Source of the DNA: Pictodentalium vernedei
Taxonomy: Eukaryota; Mollusca; Scaphopoda; Dentaliida; Dentaliidae
Assembly (NCBI GenBank): GCA_031216915.1
Contig: CM062297.1
Span: 361,473,704 to 361,537,703, forward strand
Direction: 5' to 3'
Length of the DNA stretch: 64,000 nucleotides
Shown: one piece after another, positions 55,359 through 64,000 of the stretch
How the letters are laid out: each line of letters starts with the position of its first letter
Position numbering within the stretch: position 1 is the stretch's first letter
Notes under the pieces: model-generated
Told to the model about the DNA's origin: nothing
The model's database searches: none
What the model saw: the letters and a program-made list of their open reading frames with translations, nothing else
Translations under genes and position numbers: made by a program

Positions 55359-55706
55359 GAAAAAAAATCCTATGTTAATTTCCCATCACCCATTGATGTG
55401 TGTGTGTGTATGTGGGGGGCACTCTGGAAACTAATGGGAATTTACTGTAGAAAGGCACTCTGGCTTACAAAAAGGTTGGCACTCTGGCGTATTTTGTCTG
55501 GCGTACAAAAAGGTTCGCACTCTGGCGTATTTTTGATCAACGTTGATCAAAAATACGCCAGAGTGCCAAACTAGGCCAGAGTGCCAACCTTTTTGTACGC
55601 CAGAATGCCTTTCTACAGTAAATTCCCATTAGTTTCCAGAGTGCCCCCCACATACACACACACACATCAATGGGTGATGGGAAATTAACATAGGATTTTT
55701 TTTCTC
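55359..55706. repeat. 348-bp near-perfect palindrome
   Basis: GAAAAAAAATCCTATGTTAA faces TTAACATAGGATTTTTTTTC at the ends. Both arms contain CCCATCACCCATTGATG, a GTGTGTGTGTATG run, GGGGGGCACTCTGG, ACTAATGGGAATTTACTG and AAAGGCACTCTGGC. The centre is TTTTTGATCAACGTTGATCA. The phrase GGCACTCTGGC also recurs as a direct repeat within each arm. Arms are about 165 bp, making this the strongest hairpin in the window. Confidence 0.94.
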
Positions 55707-55777
55707 TCATAACTTTATCTTATCGGGGAGAAAAGCCAGACTTAAAAAAATGTGAAACAGTAACATGTCACTTTTGA

Positions 55778-56216
55778 ATGGGATGGAAATCAACCTGGGC
55801 ACCCGAAGTTATTTTTCGCAACTTTAGATTATCGTGTAGCAAAGCAAGAACGCTATACGAGATTTTGTCAACCACAGAGCGAAACAGTGTACTGAAAAAA
55901 CAAGTTTACTATCACGTCGTTGGAGTAAGTACAAGAGTACCAACTGTAGGTGGGTTATTTCATCAATATCATCAGCCTGACATTCTTATTGACATCATGG
56001 AGCGAAAACAAATGGATTACCTATCACCGGAGAGCTATTTGAAGACTACGAAGAGGAGGGCTGGTGAAGAGTTTTTACTGGCTCTAAAAAGATGATGGTC
56101 AGTACTGGCTAAGGAATACAAGGAGATGACGGAGAAGTTCCCCACTGTCGAGGAAGTCAGACGACCGTTCCAAGCAATGGTTTAAACCCCATGTCTGGAT
56201 GCAGAACTATTTGCGT
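55778..56216 (+). CDS. Possible broken coding remnant, unknown
   Basis: A frame of 105 codons (55778-56095) ends at a stop and then continues in the same frame for about 40 codons (LAKEYKEMTEKFPTVEEVRR) with one more stop. Composition is protein-like (FRNFRLSCSKARTLYEILST, QPDILIDIMERKQMDYLSPE). It lies upstream of the Polinton polymerase relic on the same strand, so it could be another gene of that element, but I recognise no capsid, integrase or protease motif. Confidence 0.3.
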
Positions 56217-56619
56217 GGAAATTATTACTTACGGAGGAGAAGCGGCGTGGAGCGGTGAGTTGCTGATCACCATCATGGCTTCGTTCCGGTCCTTTTCAAG
56301 GTCCACACATTCTTAAAAGAGATTCTCTAAAAACATGTCATGTTCCTCCTTTCCCTCCTTTCCCTTTTTCCCCAAAAGTGTGAAAGTTAGCATTGCATAT
56401 TAGGTAAGTTAACAGAACTTGCAATATACACTGCAAGTTCTGTCAAGTTAGCAGACAAAAATTGATATGGGGTTTTTTGTGCATGAAAAATGGTAAATGT
56501 AAGTTTTCAAGTTAGTATAAAAGTAGTATCAAAACACACTTAGTGCCTGGGCGAGATGGTATAAAGGGGGTTCGAAAAATACCCTCAGATCACCTACTAG
56601 TTTATTCTCAAAGAAGCCA

Positions 56620-59600
56620 AACATATGTTACAATTCCCCAAGAAAAAGGTGAAGATAGGCCTCGCAGTCTGCAGTGATTCAGCGGAAGAAGAAATTAAAC
56701 AGTCGGCTATGAACAGAAAAAAAACTGATACCACCAGAGAGTGCTTCAGCATCACGAGATAACAATACAGACCCTCTTGAAAGTTTAAGTCAGCCTCCTT
56801 TATGAGTTGAGTATGAAACCATTTAATGAAGACAATCCACACCAATTTACTGAACACCTGTATGACACCATACTTCAAGATGTAACAGAGAGCAAAGAGA
56901 GTCACTACATGAGGACGTGTATCGACCATCCAGAACCGAAGTTAAGTATTTTTATTCCATTCATGAAATATTCATCTCTCACAGGTAAACTCGTGTTAGA
57001 TGAAGTTGAACGAGTTGGATAATCAAATGGAAACTTTACGATTTATGATGGGGAACGGAGTTTAGATGTCATACACACGTCCCTTCCACAAGGGTCATGG
57101 CGAAAAGCACCACACATTGCTTCATTTACTTCTTTTTTACCAAATGATACGGGGAAAACAAATGTTGTTCAAATTAATAATGTTAAAGATTCCATGTGCT
57201 TCCCTCGGGCGGTTGTAGTGGGAAATTGCCATGCTAATAAGGAAAATACAGAACTTTGTGATTCAAGAATGAAGTTTCAGGAAAGGGAAGCTATGGCATT
57301 GAAGGATCTTGCAGGTCTTGAATACACCACGTCGAGTGGGATGGAGGAATACAGACAGATTCAAGACCAGCTTTATCCTGATTATGTCATCAAAATTCAA
57401 GCACAGTTTGTCAAATCAGGTTTTTGTTTGAACCTCAAACCACCACAAGGGATAGTAAAGTGATTACATTGTTAATGCAGTTATACGTTTTGGGTCCAAA
57501 TTCTCAATTCTCATTGGTCAGCTGGATGAAAACGTCATGACCAAATGTAATTCATTTTCCAATGAATACATTTGGTCGAACTTTGACCCGCATTTACGGT
57601 AGGGCGCAGTTGACAGAATGTAATTCGGGTGGTGTTTGGGTGGGTTTTTAACTGTTAGCGCCTCTTGCAGTGATCAACTCCGCTGCTGTTTCTTTGGTGA
57701 CATTTCCCAACTGTGGCATAAAGCCCGTTACTAAAATACTCGCTTCCATTTCCGTTCAAATTAATAATTTGTGATATCTCAAACAACTTACAAGAAATGT
57801 TAATCGACAGTGTGAAATTATTTCAGTGATTTTATTCTTGAACTTGTTGTCGTTTCATAGGTGATTATAGTTTACTGATATGTTAAATAAATTGCTTTGA
57901 ACATTCCAAGTTTCCTTGCGAAAGACGGCAATTTAAAAAATTTGGGTCAATGCCGAAAACCGGCGCTCAAGTTGTGCGCTTTGTCTTTTGTGTGGGGGTG
58001 GTTTTTCGCCTCGTTCGTACATGTTTTATTTCGTCTTTCTGCTTTGTTGTTTGGTAAAAAGTAGTTTAAACAGTTACGGAATGTAATTATAAGAATTGGA
58101 TGCAATTTTTATAATCTTTACTGGAGTATGAACGTGTGGGAATGAGTACAAATTATGTATGAATCCCGATTCATTCGGGATTCATACATAATTTGTACCC
58201 ATTCCCACACGTTCATACTCCAATAAAGATTATAAAAATTGCATTCAATTCTTAAGTGATTCACATTTTCCACCATGACCAGCATATCACACCATTACCA
58301 AAATTACAGGTTTTAGAGGTTGTAGTTATTATTGTGAATTGTGTAATGTAGGTACTCTACAAAAAGAAAAGCACAAATGCCCTCAAAGGTGAAAGTGTTA
58401 TGCTTCCTCACCATGTGTAGTTGAACAAAAGGTGACCTGTGACAAGTGTAACCGAATCTTTAATACCAAGACTTGTTTTCAAAACCATAAAGTAAATCAG
58501 GGAAAGAAGAAAAGAGTATTTGTGGCAAAGTCAAATACTGCTATAACTGTGGAGTATATTAAAACCAAAGGGACCCATCTTTGTGAGGGAAAGAAAACAT
58601 GCAGTACTTGTAAAAAACGTTGTCGAGTCGGATCACCAATGTTACATTGCAAAGTATGAGAATCCTTCTCCATTCGAAGAACCATCACTAGTGCCTTTCA
58701 TTTTCTTTGACATCGAAGCATCTCAAGACACTGGAGTTCACATTCCCATTTTCTGTATTGCTCGTCGTGCCTGCGAACAATGCATTCGGGGGGATATTAG
58801 CGAAGAATGTGTCCAGTGCCTCTTTTTTATGGTGGTGAGAGGGTGAAAATGTTCGATGGGGATTCCACATTACAGGATTTTTGTCACTTTCTTTTCAGTG
58901 ATGTCCATCGGGGTGCTACAGTCATCGCCTCCAATCTGCGGGGGTTTGACACCCAATTCATCTTGAAGCATCTTGTTAAAAAGGGGTGGCTACACCGAAT
59001 CTTATCATGGATGGGACTAAGATATATTTTTCTTGAGGTTTGTGGGATAAATATCACGGATTCTTTAAGTTACCTCATCATGCATGAGATTTGCAGATTT
59101 TCCACTCCTTATTTGGAGTTGTTGAATTAGCCAATGGGTATTTTCCACGTTTAGCAAATAAGAAAGAATACCACCATTATCGCGGTCCCTATTGGGATTC
59201 AAAATTTTACATGCCAGCTTCCATGTCGCCGTCAGTCAGAAAAGATTTGTTCAAGTGGTACGGACAATCAGAAAATAGAAAGTAACGCCATCTTTAATTT
59301 TGATATTGAAATGGAACAATACTGCCAATCTGATGATGATATCCTTCGCCTGGGCTGTGGGGAGTTTAGGCAGAATTTTTTAGATAGTGACGGGATCGAC
59401 CCATTCTAAGAAGCTCACTCATTAGCCAGCGCCTGTAGTTAAGCTTGGAGGAAAAATACAACACCAGAACGTGAAGCCACCATTATTCCAGACAGAGGCT
59501 ACCCAAACAAAGTCAAGTACTCCATCAAGGCTGTCAGATACCTGAAATACATTGCGCTACAGGAAAATATACATATATAGCATGCACTCAATGGTAGAGA

Positions 59601-59640
59601 AGTGCAAACTCTGTGGTAGTAGAGTATAACTGGGGATTCG
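56620..59640 (+). pseudogene. Polinton/Maverick-type DNA polymerase B, broken and truncated
   Basis: Pieces of a protein-primed family B DNA polymerase appear in order on the plus strand. N-terminal region 56807-57463: NEDNPHQFTEHLYDTILQD, LSIFIPFMKYSSLTGKLVLD, a DVIHTSLPQG stretch, then VVQINNVKDSMCFPRAVVVG. After an ~800-bp insertion a Cys-rich part follows (58272-58640: SYYCELCNVGT, CDKCNRIFNTKTCFQNHK). The 3'-5' exonuclease then comes with its three motifs: FFDIEASQDTG (58.71 kb), NLRGFDTQFILKHL (58.94 kb) and YCQSDDDILRLGCGEFRQ (59.32 kb). GYFPRLANKK and KDLFKWY also fit. The match fades at about 59640, before the palm motifs. Stops and frameshifts at 56095-59300 show it is dead. Confidence 0.87.
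57480..58265. mobile_element. Insertion within the polymerase relic, with 163-bp palindrome
   Basis: Polymerase homology stops near 57470 and resumes near 58272, so about 790 bp were inserted. Its right end is a near-perfect palindrome (58091-58253: AAGAATTGGATGCAATTTTT facing AAAAATTGCATTCAATTCTT, centre TCCCGATTCATTCGGGA). Its left end has a smaller one (GACCAAATGTAATTCATT near 57538, facing AATGAATACATTTGGTC). No ORF of note. Ends and target duplication not resolved. Confidence 0.72.
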
Positions 59641-60714
59641 AGCTCACTAAACCCAAAGGTAATGTCTCGCGATTTTCGAGCTTATTTTCTCGAGAAAAAA
59701 TATGAGCTCACTTTAGACTTCTCGCACAATGAGCTCGTATACCACGAGACGACACACCTCATTTTTCAATCAGAAATCGAATGAGAAATCGAATCACAGA
59801 TAAAGAGACTACAAGGATTTGTCCCGTCTTGTCGATCGAATCTCGGAGTTTGAGCAAAAACAAAATCTTAGAAAAATCCGAAATTGTCCGGTTCTGGTCC
59901 AGTCCGAGAATTCATTGCATATTTTTCTCAAGATGACAGTGATGACAATGAAGATACCGCACATCCGAGATGAAAAATCCTAAGATGATGACAAACACCA
60001 AACCATATATTTTTTACTCGGCTTTTTAAGTGTTCCCTCGATCGATTTCATCGATTTCGCCGAGACCAATATGTCAAAACGTATAATTTTTTTGTCGGTT
60101 TTCTAGAGCATCTCATCAACGGAGTTCGTCGGTTTGGCTCGGATTTCTCGTATGAGGAGCACTAGAAATCATCACAAAATGTAAAAAACGAGTAATTTTC
60201 CGTCTGTGTTTTGCAGTATTTTTACGGCTCGCGAGGTCGATTCGGTAGAGAATTCTCTGATGAGAGAGGAGATTTTGCCCTCATTCCAACAAAAATTAAA
60301 TAATCTGTACTTGAATTAAGACAAGATTTCGTTGCAAAACCGCATTTTTTAGACTGTATTTCAACATAGAGGTACTTTAAACAAGAATAAATTAATTCAC
60401 AGTAAGTTGGAGCGAAAAATATTTGAATACACTTTCTGCTCGATAAGACAGAAGAGAAAGTGTTCTTGTTAAGAAAAAACTATTTGAATTTTAGTAGGCC
60501 ACGATCTAGTGCGTTGAAGTGTTACAAGAGAACATATTTGAATCTTTTAATAATTACATGTTTATCATTTGTCGCAATTTATGTAAATACGGAACTGTGT
60601 GTTAAAAAATTGACCATTCTGCATTTGTATTTTTCGCTTTACGTTTCATTATTTTACAAGGAGGGGATGGGGAAACCCCATGGGAATTCCTTGTTAAAAG
60701 GTTTCTCCAGAACG
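59641..60714. other. No gene seen
   Basis: AT-rich. An open frame of 100 codons (60460-60762) runs into the repeat and is not supported. Several CGAGCTCA/TGAGCTCG phrases at 59.64-59.73 kb are only short palindromes. Confidence 0.45.
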
Positions 60715-61248
60715 ATAGTAATCGTTCGAAAGCTGTGTATTTTTTATGTTAACGACAAATAAACGCAGTGGATTTTTATTTATTTATTTATTACTCATAC
60801 TTAGAGCTATTTTTTTCTATAAATGATAATCATATTTGAGAACTACCGTTTTTCCACGTACACGCTCTGGTATGACTCTACTCGCCTGAGTGATTATTTA
60901 AAGAGATATATTAATCGTTCGGAAGCTGTGTATGTGGTTTCTCATGGTTTGCTTACGATGGGTATGTGATAGAGTTGGCTCCGCCTAGCGAACTAGGACC
61001 CAACCCGCATATATCTGAGACGGTTCGCTATGGTAGAAAGTTGAAGGCTGGATAACAACCTTTAAGGGTGCTCTCATTACTCGTTGTCAACGACTAAAAC
61101 GCAGTGGTTTTTCTTTTATTTATTTATTCCTCGTACATTGAGCTATTTGTTTTCTCTAAATGACAGTCATTTTTGACAACTTGCGTTTTGCCACGTGCAA
61201 GAGCTGATGTGACTCTACTCGACTGAGCGATTTATTTAAAGAAATATA

Positions 61249-61832
61249 TTAACCCTTTGAGGCTTTAACTATCCTGACGTTCAAACGTCACTGGGAATTC
61301 AGTTTCTTCAACGTTTTTCAAGATGCGACGTCAAACGTCGGAAAGTACAAATAACAAGATATTTTTCACATTACTGATTATCTGGCTGAGGGCTAGATTA
61401 TTCTCTGGTGGTCTGAATTTGTTATTTAAAACTTGTATTACAAATTATTGGAGAGTGCCTACAGGCACTCTCCAATAATTTGTAATAAAACAAATTTATA
61501 TAAACAAAATATTATTTGTGTTTGACTGAATATGAAATATAAGCAAGGAAAGTGTTGGCTTTTGCTCTGGTATCCTCATTTTTTGAAAGCCCTGGTATTG
61601 GCTTCTAGCACTCAACCAATTAAGAAGTCGTGACAGCAGGATTATGTTAGTATTTTAAGCTGCGATACCATTTAGCTCAACGTTTATCACTGAGCACTAT
61701 TCGGGAGAAAATAGGAATTTAAGGTTAAAACTTTAAAATTCTAAAAATAACCACAAAAGAAATGACCACAAAGTATCAACGTGCTGTTTGATTTCGAACG
61801 TAATAACACTTACAGAAGTATCAAAGGGTTAA
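61249..61832. mobile_element. TTAA element, 584 bp, family 4 with family-3 core
   Basis: TTAACCCTTTGAGG at the left faces TATCAAAGGGTTAA at the right. The inside contains the palindrome ATTATTGGAGAGTGCC / GGCACTCTCCAATAAT and GGCTTCTAGCACTCAACC, both close to parts of the 18852-19339 element. It may therefore be a composite. About 50 bp of its right end (GTAATAACAC, AGTATCAAA) is repeated once more at 61840-61885. No ORF. Confidence 0.82.
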
Positions 61833-61900
61833 ATTAAACAAAAGATTTCGTACGTAATAACACGTACAAAAGTATCAAATAGTTAATCATTCGGAAGCTC

Positions 61901-62360
61901 GTCCCCTGAGTTCCAATATGTTCTATGTTCCTATTATTTATTTATTTATTGGTGTTTAAGGTCACATATTTCCACATATTTCTGCACAATGGCTAATCAT
62001 GACCACGACAGTTTTACGGGTGGAGGAAGCCGGAGTACCCGGAGAGAACCACCGTGCAACGGCGAGCAACGGCGAGCAACTGTCAGCTCCCCAACATACT
62101 AACTCCACACAAACAGGGTGAGCATTGGTTGAAGACAGGTGCACCATCGACGTGCAGTACGCCTGAGTGCACAGCGTCACCGTGCCCCCACATGGTCAAT
62201 GGGGGTGAAGTGTCTTGCCCAAGGACACAACGCGGTTGTCGCAGGTGGGATTCGAACCGAGGACCTCTCGGTTTGCAGCCTGCACCTCTACCGACTGAGC
62301 CACCGCGCCCCCTTCTATGTTCCTAAAGGCACATAGAACACACTGGAACTCAGGGGACGA
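61901..62360. repeat. CGTCCCC-family hairpin split by a SINE
   Basis: Left arm CGTCCCCTGAGTTCCAATATG (61901 on) and right arm ending GGAACTCAGGGGACG (to 62359) would form one ~70-bp hairpin like the intact copy at 7379-7448 once the SINE and one copy of its target duplication are removed. Confidence 0.9.
61933..62312 (-). mobile_element. tRNA-derived SINE with 12-bp target duplication
   Basis: On the minus strand the head is GCGCGGTGGCTCAGTCGG (box A) and CGGTTCGAATCCC (box B). The body carries CGTCGATGGTGCACCTGTC and GGTACTCCGGCTTCC. The 3' end switches to the second tail type (AGCCATTGTGCAGAAATATG, GTGACCTTAAACACC, TAAATAAA). TTCTATGTTCCT stands on both sides (61921-61932, 62313-62324). 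Confidence 0.93.
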
Positions 62361-62560
62361 ACTGTGTATGTGGTTTCTCGTGGTTTGTTTGCGACGGGAA
62401 TGTGAGAGAGTTGACTTCGCCTTGCGAATTAGGACCCAACCCGCATATATCTGAGACATTTTCGTTGGCGCAGAAAGATAGAATTAAAGTTGGTAACGAT
62501 CTTTAAGGGTAATCTCATTACCCGTTGTCAGCGACTAAAACGCAGCGTTTTTTTTATTTA

Positions 62561-63067
62561 TTTTTTCTTTTCTTCTTATTATATAGAAAAGAAAAAAATA
62601 TTTAAAAAAGAAATAACCACAACTCTATAATGAGTGACAAAGGTCAAGGTCACTGGGATGCAAAAACTTAATTCTCTCACAGAATCAGGTTTTTCATCCT
62701 GAACAAATTCAACACAAAACTTTTCATTTCAGTATTACAGACCATTTGGCTATAGTTCGGGGGCATCCGATGCAAAATTCTTGATGCAAAATTCGAATTA
62801 TGACACATGACATCTGACTTTATTCCTTTTTTTCAAAACAAAATCTCATTTATACGACAATATACATCTTGCTTACAAAATCAAACATCAATGAGCGGAA
62901 ACGTGAAGCCTGTGTAAAAAACGTTTTCAACCCTTTCAGTGTTGCGCCTCTGAATAATAAAGCATACAACTTACAGCAAAGTGGGCTGGGGCATCGCTAA
63001 GAGGTTTTGGGGATGTGACACCCACAATAATTTTATAGTCGTGACAATGACGTCTAAGATATCCATT
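62561..63067. other. No gene seen
   Basis: An A/G-rich stretch (62570-62615) mirrors the preceding T/C-rich one as a weak inverted repeat (TTTTCTTTTCTTC / GAAAAGAAAAAA). Otherwise AT-rich without a supported ORF. Confidence 0.45.
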
Positions 63068-63416
63068 TAGTTATTTATTGGGTTTAACGACACTTTCGAC
63101 AGCCAGGGTCACCTCGTGTCGGACAGTTTTACGGGTGGAGGAAGCCGGAGTACCCTGAGAGAACCATCGAGCAACGGCGAGCAACTGCCAGACTCCCCAA
63201 CGTACTAACACCGCACAAGCAGGGTTAGCATTGGTTGAAGACAAGAGCACCATCGATGTGCAGTACGCCTTAGTACACAACGCGACCGTGCACCCCATGG
63301 GCAATCGGGGTAAAGTGCCTTGTCCAAGGACACTACTCAATAACCCCTTGCGGGAATCGAACCGTGGACCTTTCGGTTTGAAGTCCAATGCCGTAACCAC
63401 TGAGCCTCTGCGCTCC
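63068..63416 (-). mobile_element. tRNA-derived SINE, full length
   Basis: On the minus strand, box A GAGGCTCAGTGG and box B CGGTTCGATTCCC are followed by the common body, with GGTTCTCTCAGGGTACTCC, CCGTAAAACTGTCCGAC and the tail GTCGTTAAACCCAATAAAT. No clear target duplication seen. Confidence 0.9.
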
Positions 63417-63486
63417 GTATTTACCAATATATTTCAAAGAAAACTTCAGGGTTTCTTTTTTAACTATAATAGTTTTAAATATAATG

Positions 63487-63554
63487 ATATTCCATCTTTA
63501 TTATCAAGGCATGCCTTCAACGAAGGCATGCCTTGATGATGTAGTTGGAATATT
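63487..63554. repeat. Hairpin element, AATATTCCAACT family, second copy
   Basis: ATATTCCATCTTTATTATC and CAAGGCATGCCTTC face GAAGGCATGCCTTG and GATGATGTAGTTGGAATAT. Same family as 13429-13497. Confidence 0.88.
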
Positions 63555-63644
63555 CGTAAGTCGGGACTTCGGCCATCACACATGGAACAAATCGACTTCC
63601 GCAAAGCTGGCGAATCTATTTTGTATTCATCAGAAGGTTCAGTG

Positions 63645-63688
63645 ATAATTTAATCCTCCAGCTCTATAGGGCTGTATGATTAAATTAT
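63645..63688. repeat. Hairpin, 44 bp
   Basis: ATAATTTAATC and CAGCTCTATAGGGCTG with GATTAAATTAT form a stem of about 20 pairs. Isolated. Confidence 0.75.
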
Positions 63689-63840
63689 TATTGACGCTTC
63701 TTTTTCTTACCACTTTGTTGTGTATTAAACAATTTTGTTACACAATGCTTCTATTTTCTTTACACAAAATATATGAATAACCAGGTGAAGGGGTTACATA
63801 TAGCTAGAGTAGACCGAGTGTTCAAATATTCAAATAAAAG

Positions 63841-63996
63841 TGCCGCTTGGTAGTCGCAAAACTGTTGGAATGGGTTGAGTACAAAATCGAGCAAAGTCTA
63901 AATGCTATTCTGGAACAGTACCAGCCGCCTCAGTCGCAAACTAATCACCAGAAACAAAATAAATCTGTTTCTTTCGATGAAAGTATGAGATCCTAA
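63841..63996 (+). CDS. Possible last exon, unknown
   Basis: A frame ending at TAA (63994-63996) reads KLLEWVEYKIEQSLNAILEQ followed by a Gln/Asn-rich end and SVSFDESMRS. The first part is an amphipathic helix, and the composition resembles a protein C-terminus. The upstream context lacks a good polypyrimidine tract and the frame is only about 50 codons, so it may be chance. Confidence 0.22.
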   Translation, partial: CRLVVAKLLEWVEYKIEQSLNAILEQYQPPQSQTNHQKQNKSVSFDESMRS

Positions 63997-64000
63997 GATA

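Larger units (their letters stand above)
60715..62560. repeat. 336-bp direct repeat, about three units, interrupted
   Basis: TCGTTCGAAAGCTGTGTAT, ACGACTAAAACGCAGTGG, CATTTAGAG-type and GTGACTCTACTCG blocks recur. AACGCAG lies at 60762, 61098 (336 bp apart) and 62539. The third unit is stretched by a TTAA element (61249-61832), a ~50-bp end duplication, and a hairpin that itself carries a SINE. Removing those restores roughly the 336-bp period. Confidence 0.8.

Overview
The window looks like nuclear DNA of an invertebrate animal, probably a mollusc or related lophotrochozoan. The support is indirect. There are spliced exons with AG/GT borders, tRNA- and 5S-rRNA-derived SINEs, non-LTR retrotransposons, a Polinton-type DNA polymerase relic, many TTAA-flanked hairpin elements, and two families of degenerate ~165-bp tandem repeats that resemble repeats I know from bivalve genomes. 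Nothing suggests a prokaryote: there are no operons, ribosome binding sites or dense ORFs. Host genes are almost absent. The only convincing host coding sequence is a coiled-coil exon at 12.0 kb and its shorter paralogue at 20.6 kb.

Region by region. 0-9 kb: a 97-bp tandem array, a degenerate ~165-bp array, a broken LINE 5' part carrying a 2A-like motif (5.0-5.9 kb), and a second ~170-bp array (6.8-8.3 kb). 9-29 kb: a dense mixture of SINEs (one with a 5S rRNA head), TTAA hairpin MITEs of the piggyBac type and the two coiled-coil exons. A second array related to the first lies at 26.2-27.5 kb and a LINE 3' remnant at 28.6 kb. 29.6-32.0 kb: a decayed minus-strand gene of a PIN/XPG-like nuclease family that ends in a CXC cysteine cluster. 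32.5-37.1 kb: a 4.6-kb nested inverted repeat.

39.0-54.3 kb is the most interesting part. A pair of inverted ~185-bp sequences (39.02 and 54.26 kb) encloses about 15.2 kb. Inside are an intact LINE ORF2 (minus), a 4.7-kb satellite whose monomer is itself a TTAA MITE, a LINE ORF1 (minus), and a nearly complete PIN/XPG-CXC gene (plus) with a small convergent ORF beside the right repeat. This may be one large DNA transposon invaded by a LINE, with a satellite that expanded between the two LINE ORFs. 54.7-64 kb: a 348-bp palindrome, a Polinton DNA polymerase B pseudogene (56.6-59.6 kb), and a 336-bp repeat broken by successive insertions whose order can be read from the sequence (60.7-62.6 kb).

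How the parts relate: most of the sequence is mobile DNA at different stages of decay, nested and re-amplified. Several nonautonomous families share TTAA plus CCCTTT ends, which suggests one piggyBac-like transposase supplied from elsewhere, since no such transposase is visible here. Coordinates of repeats and fragments were read by eye and may be off by a few to some tens of bases. Names that rest on protein family recognition come from memory of those families, not from a search.
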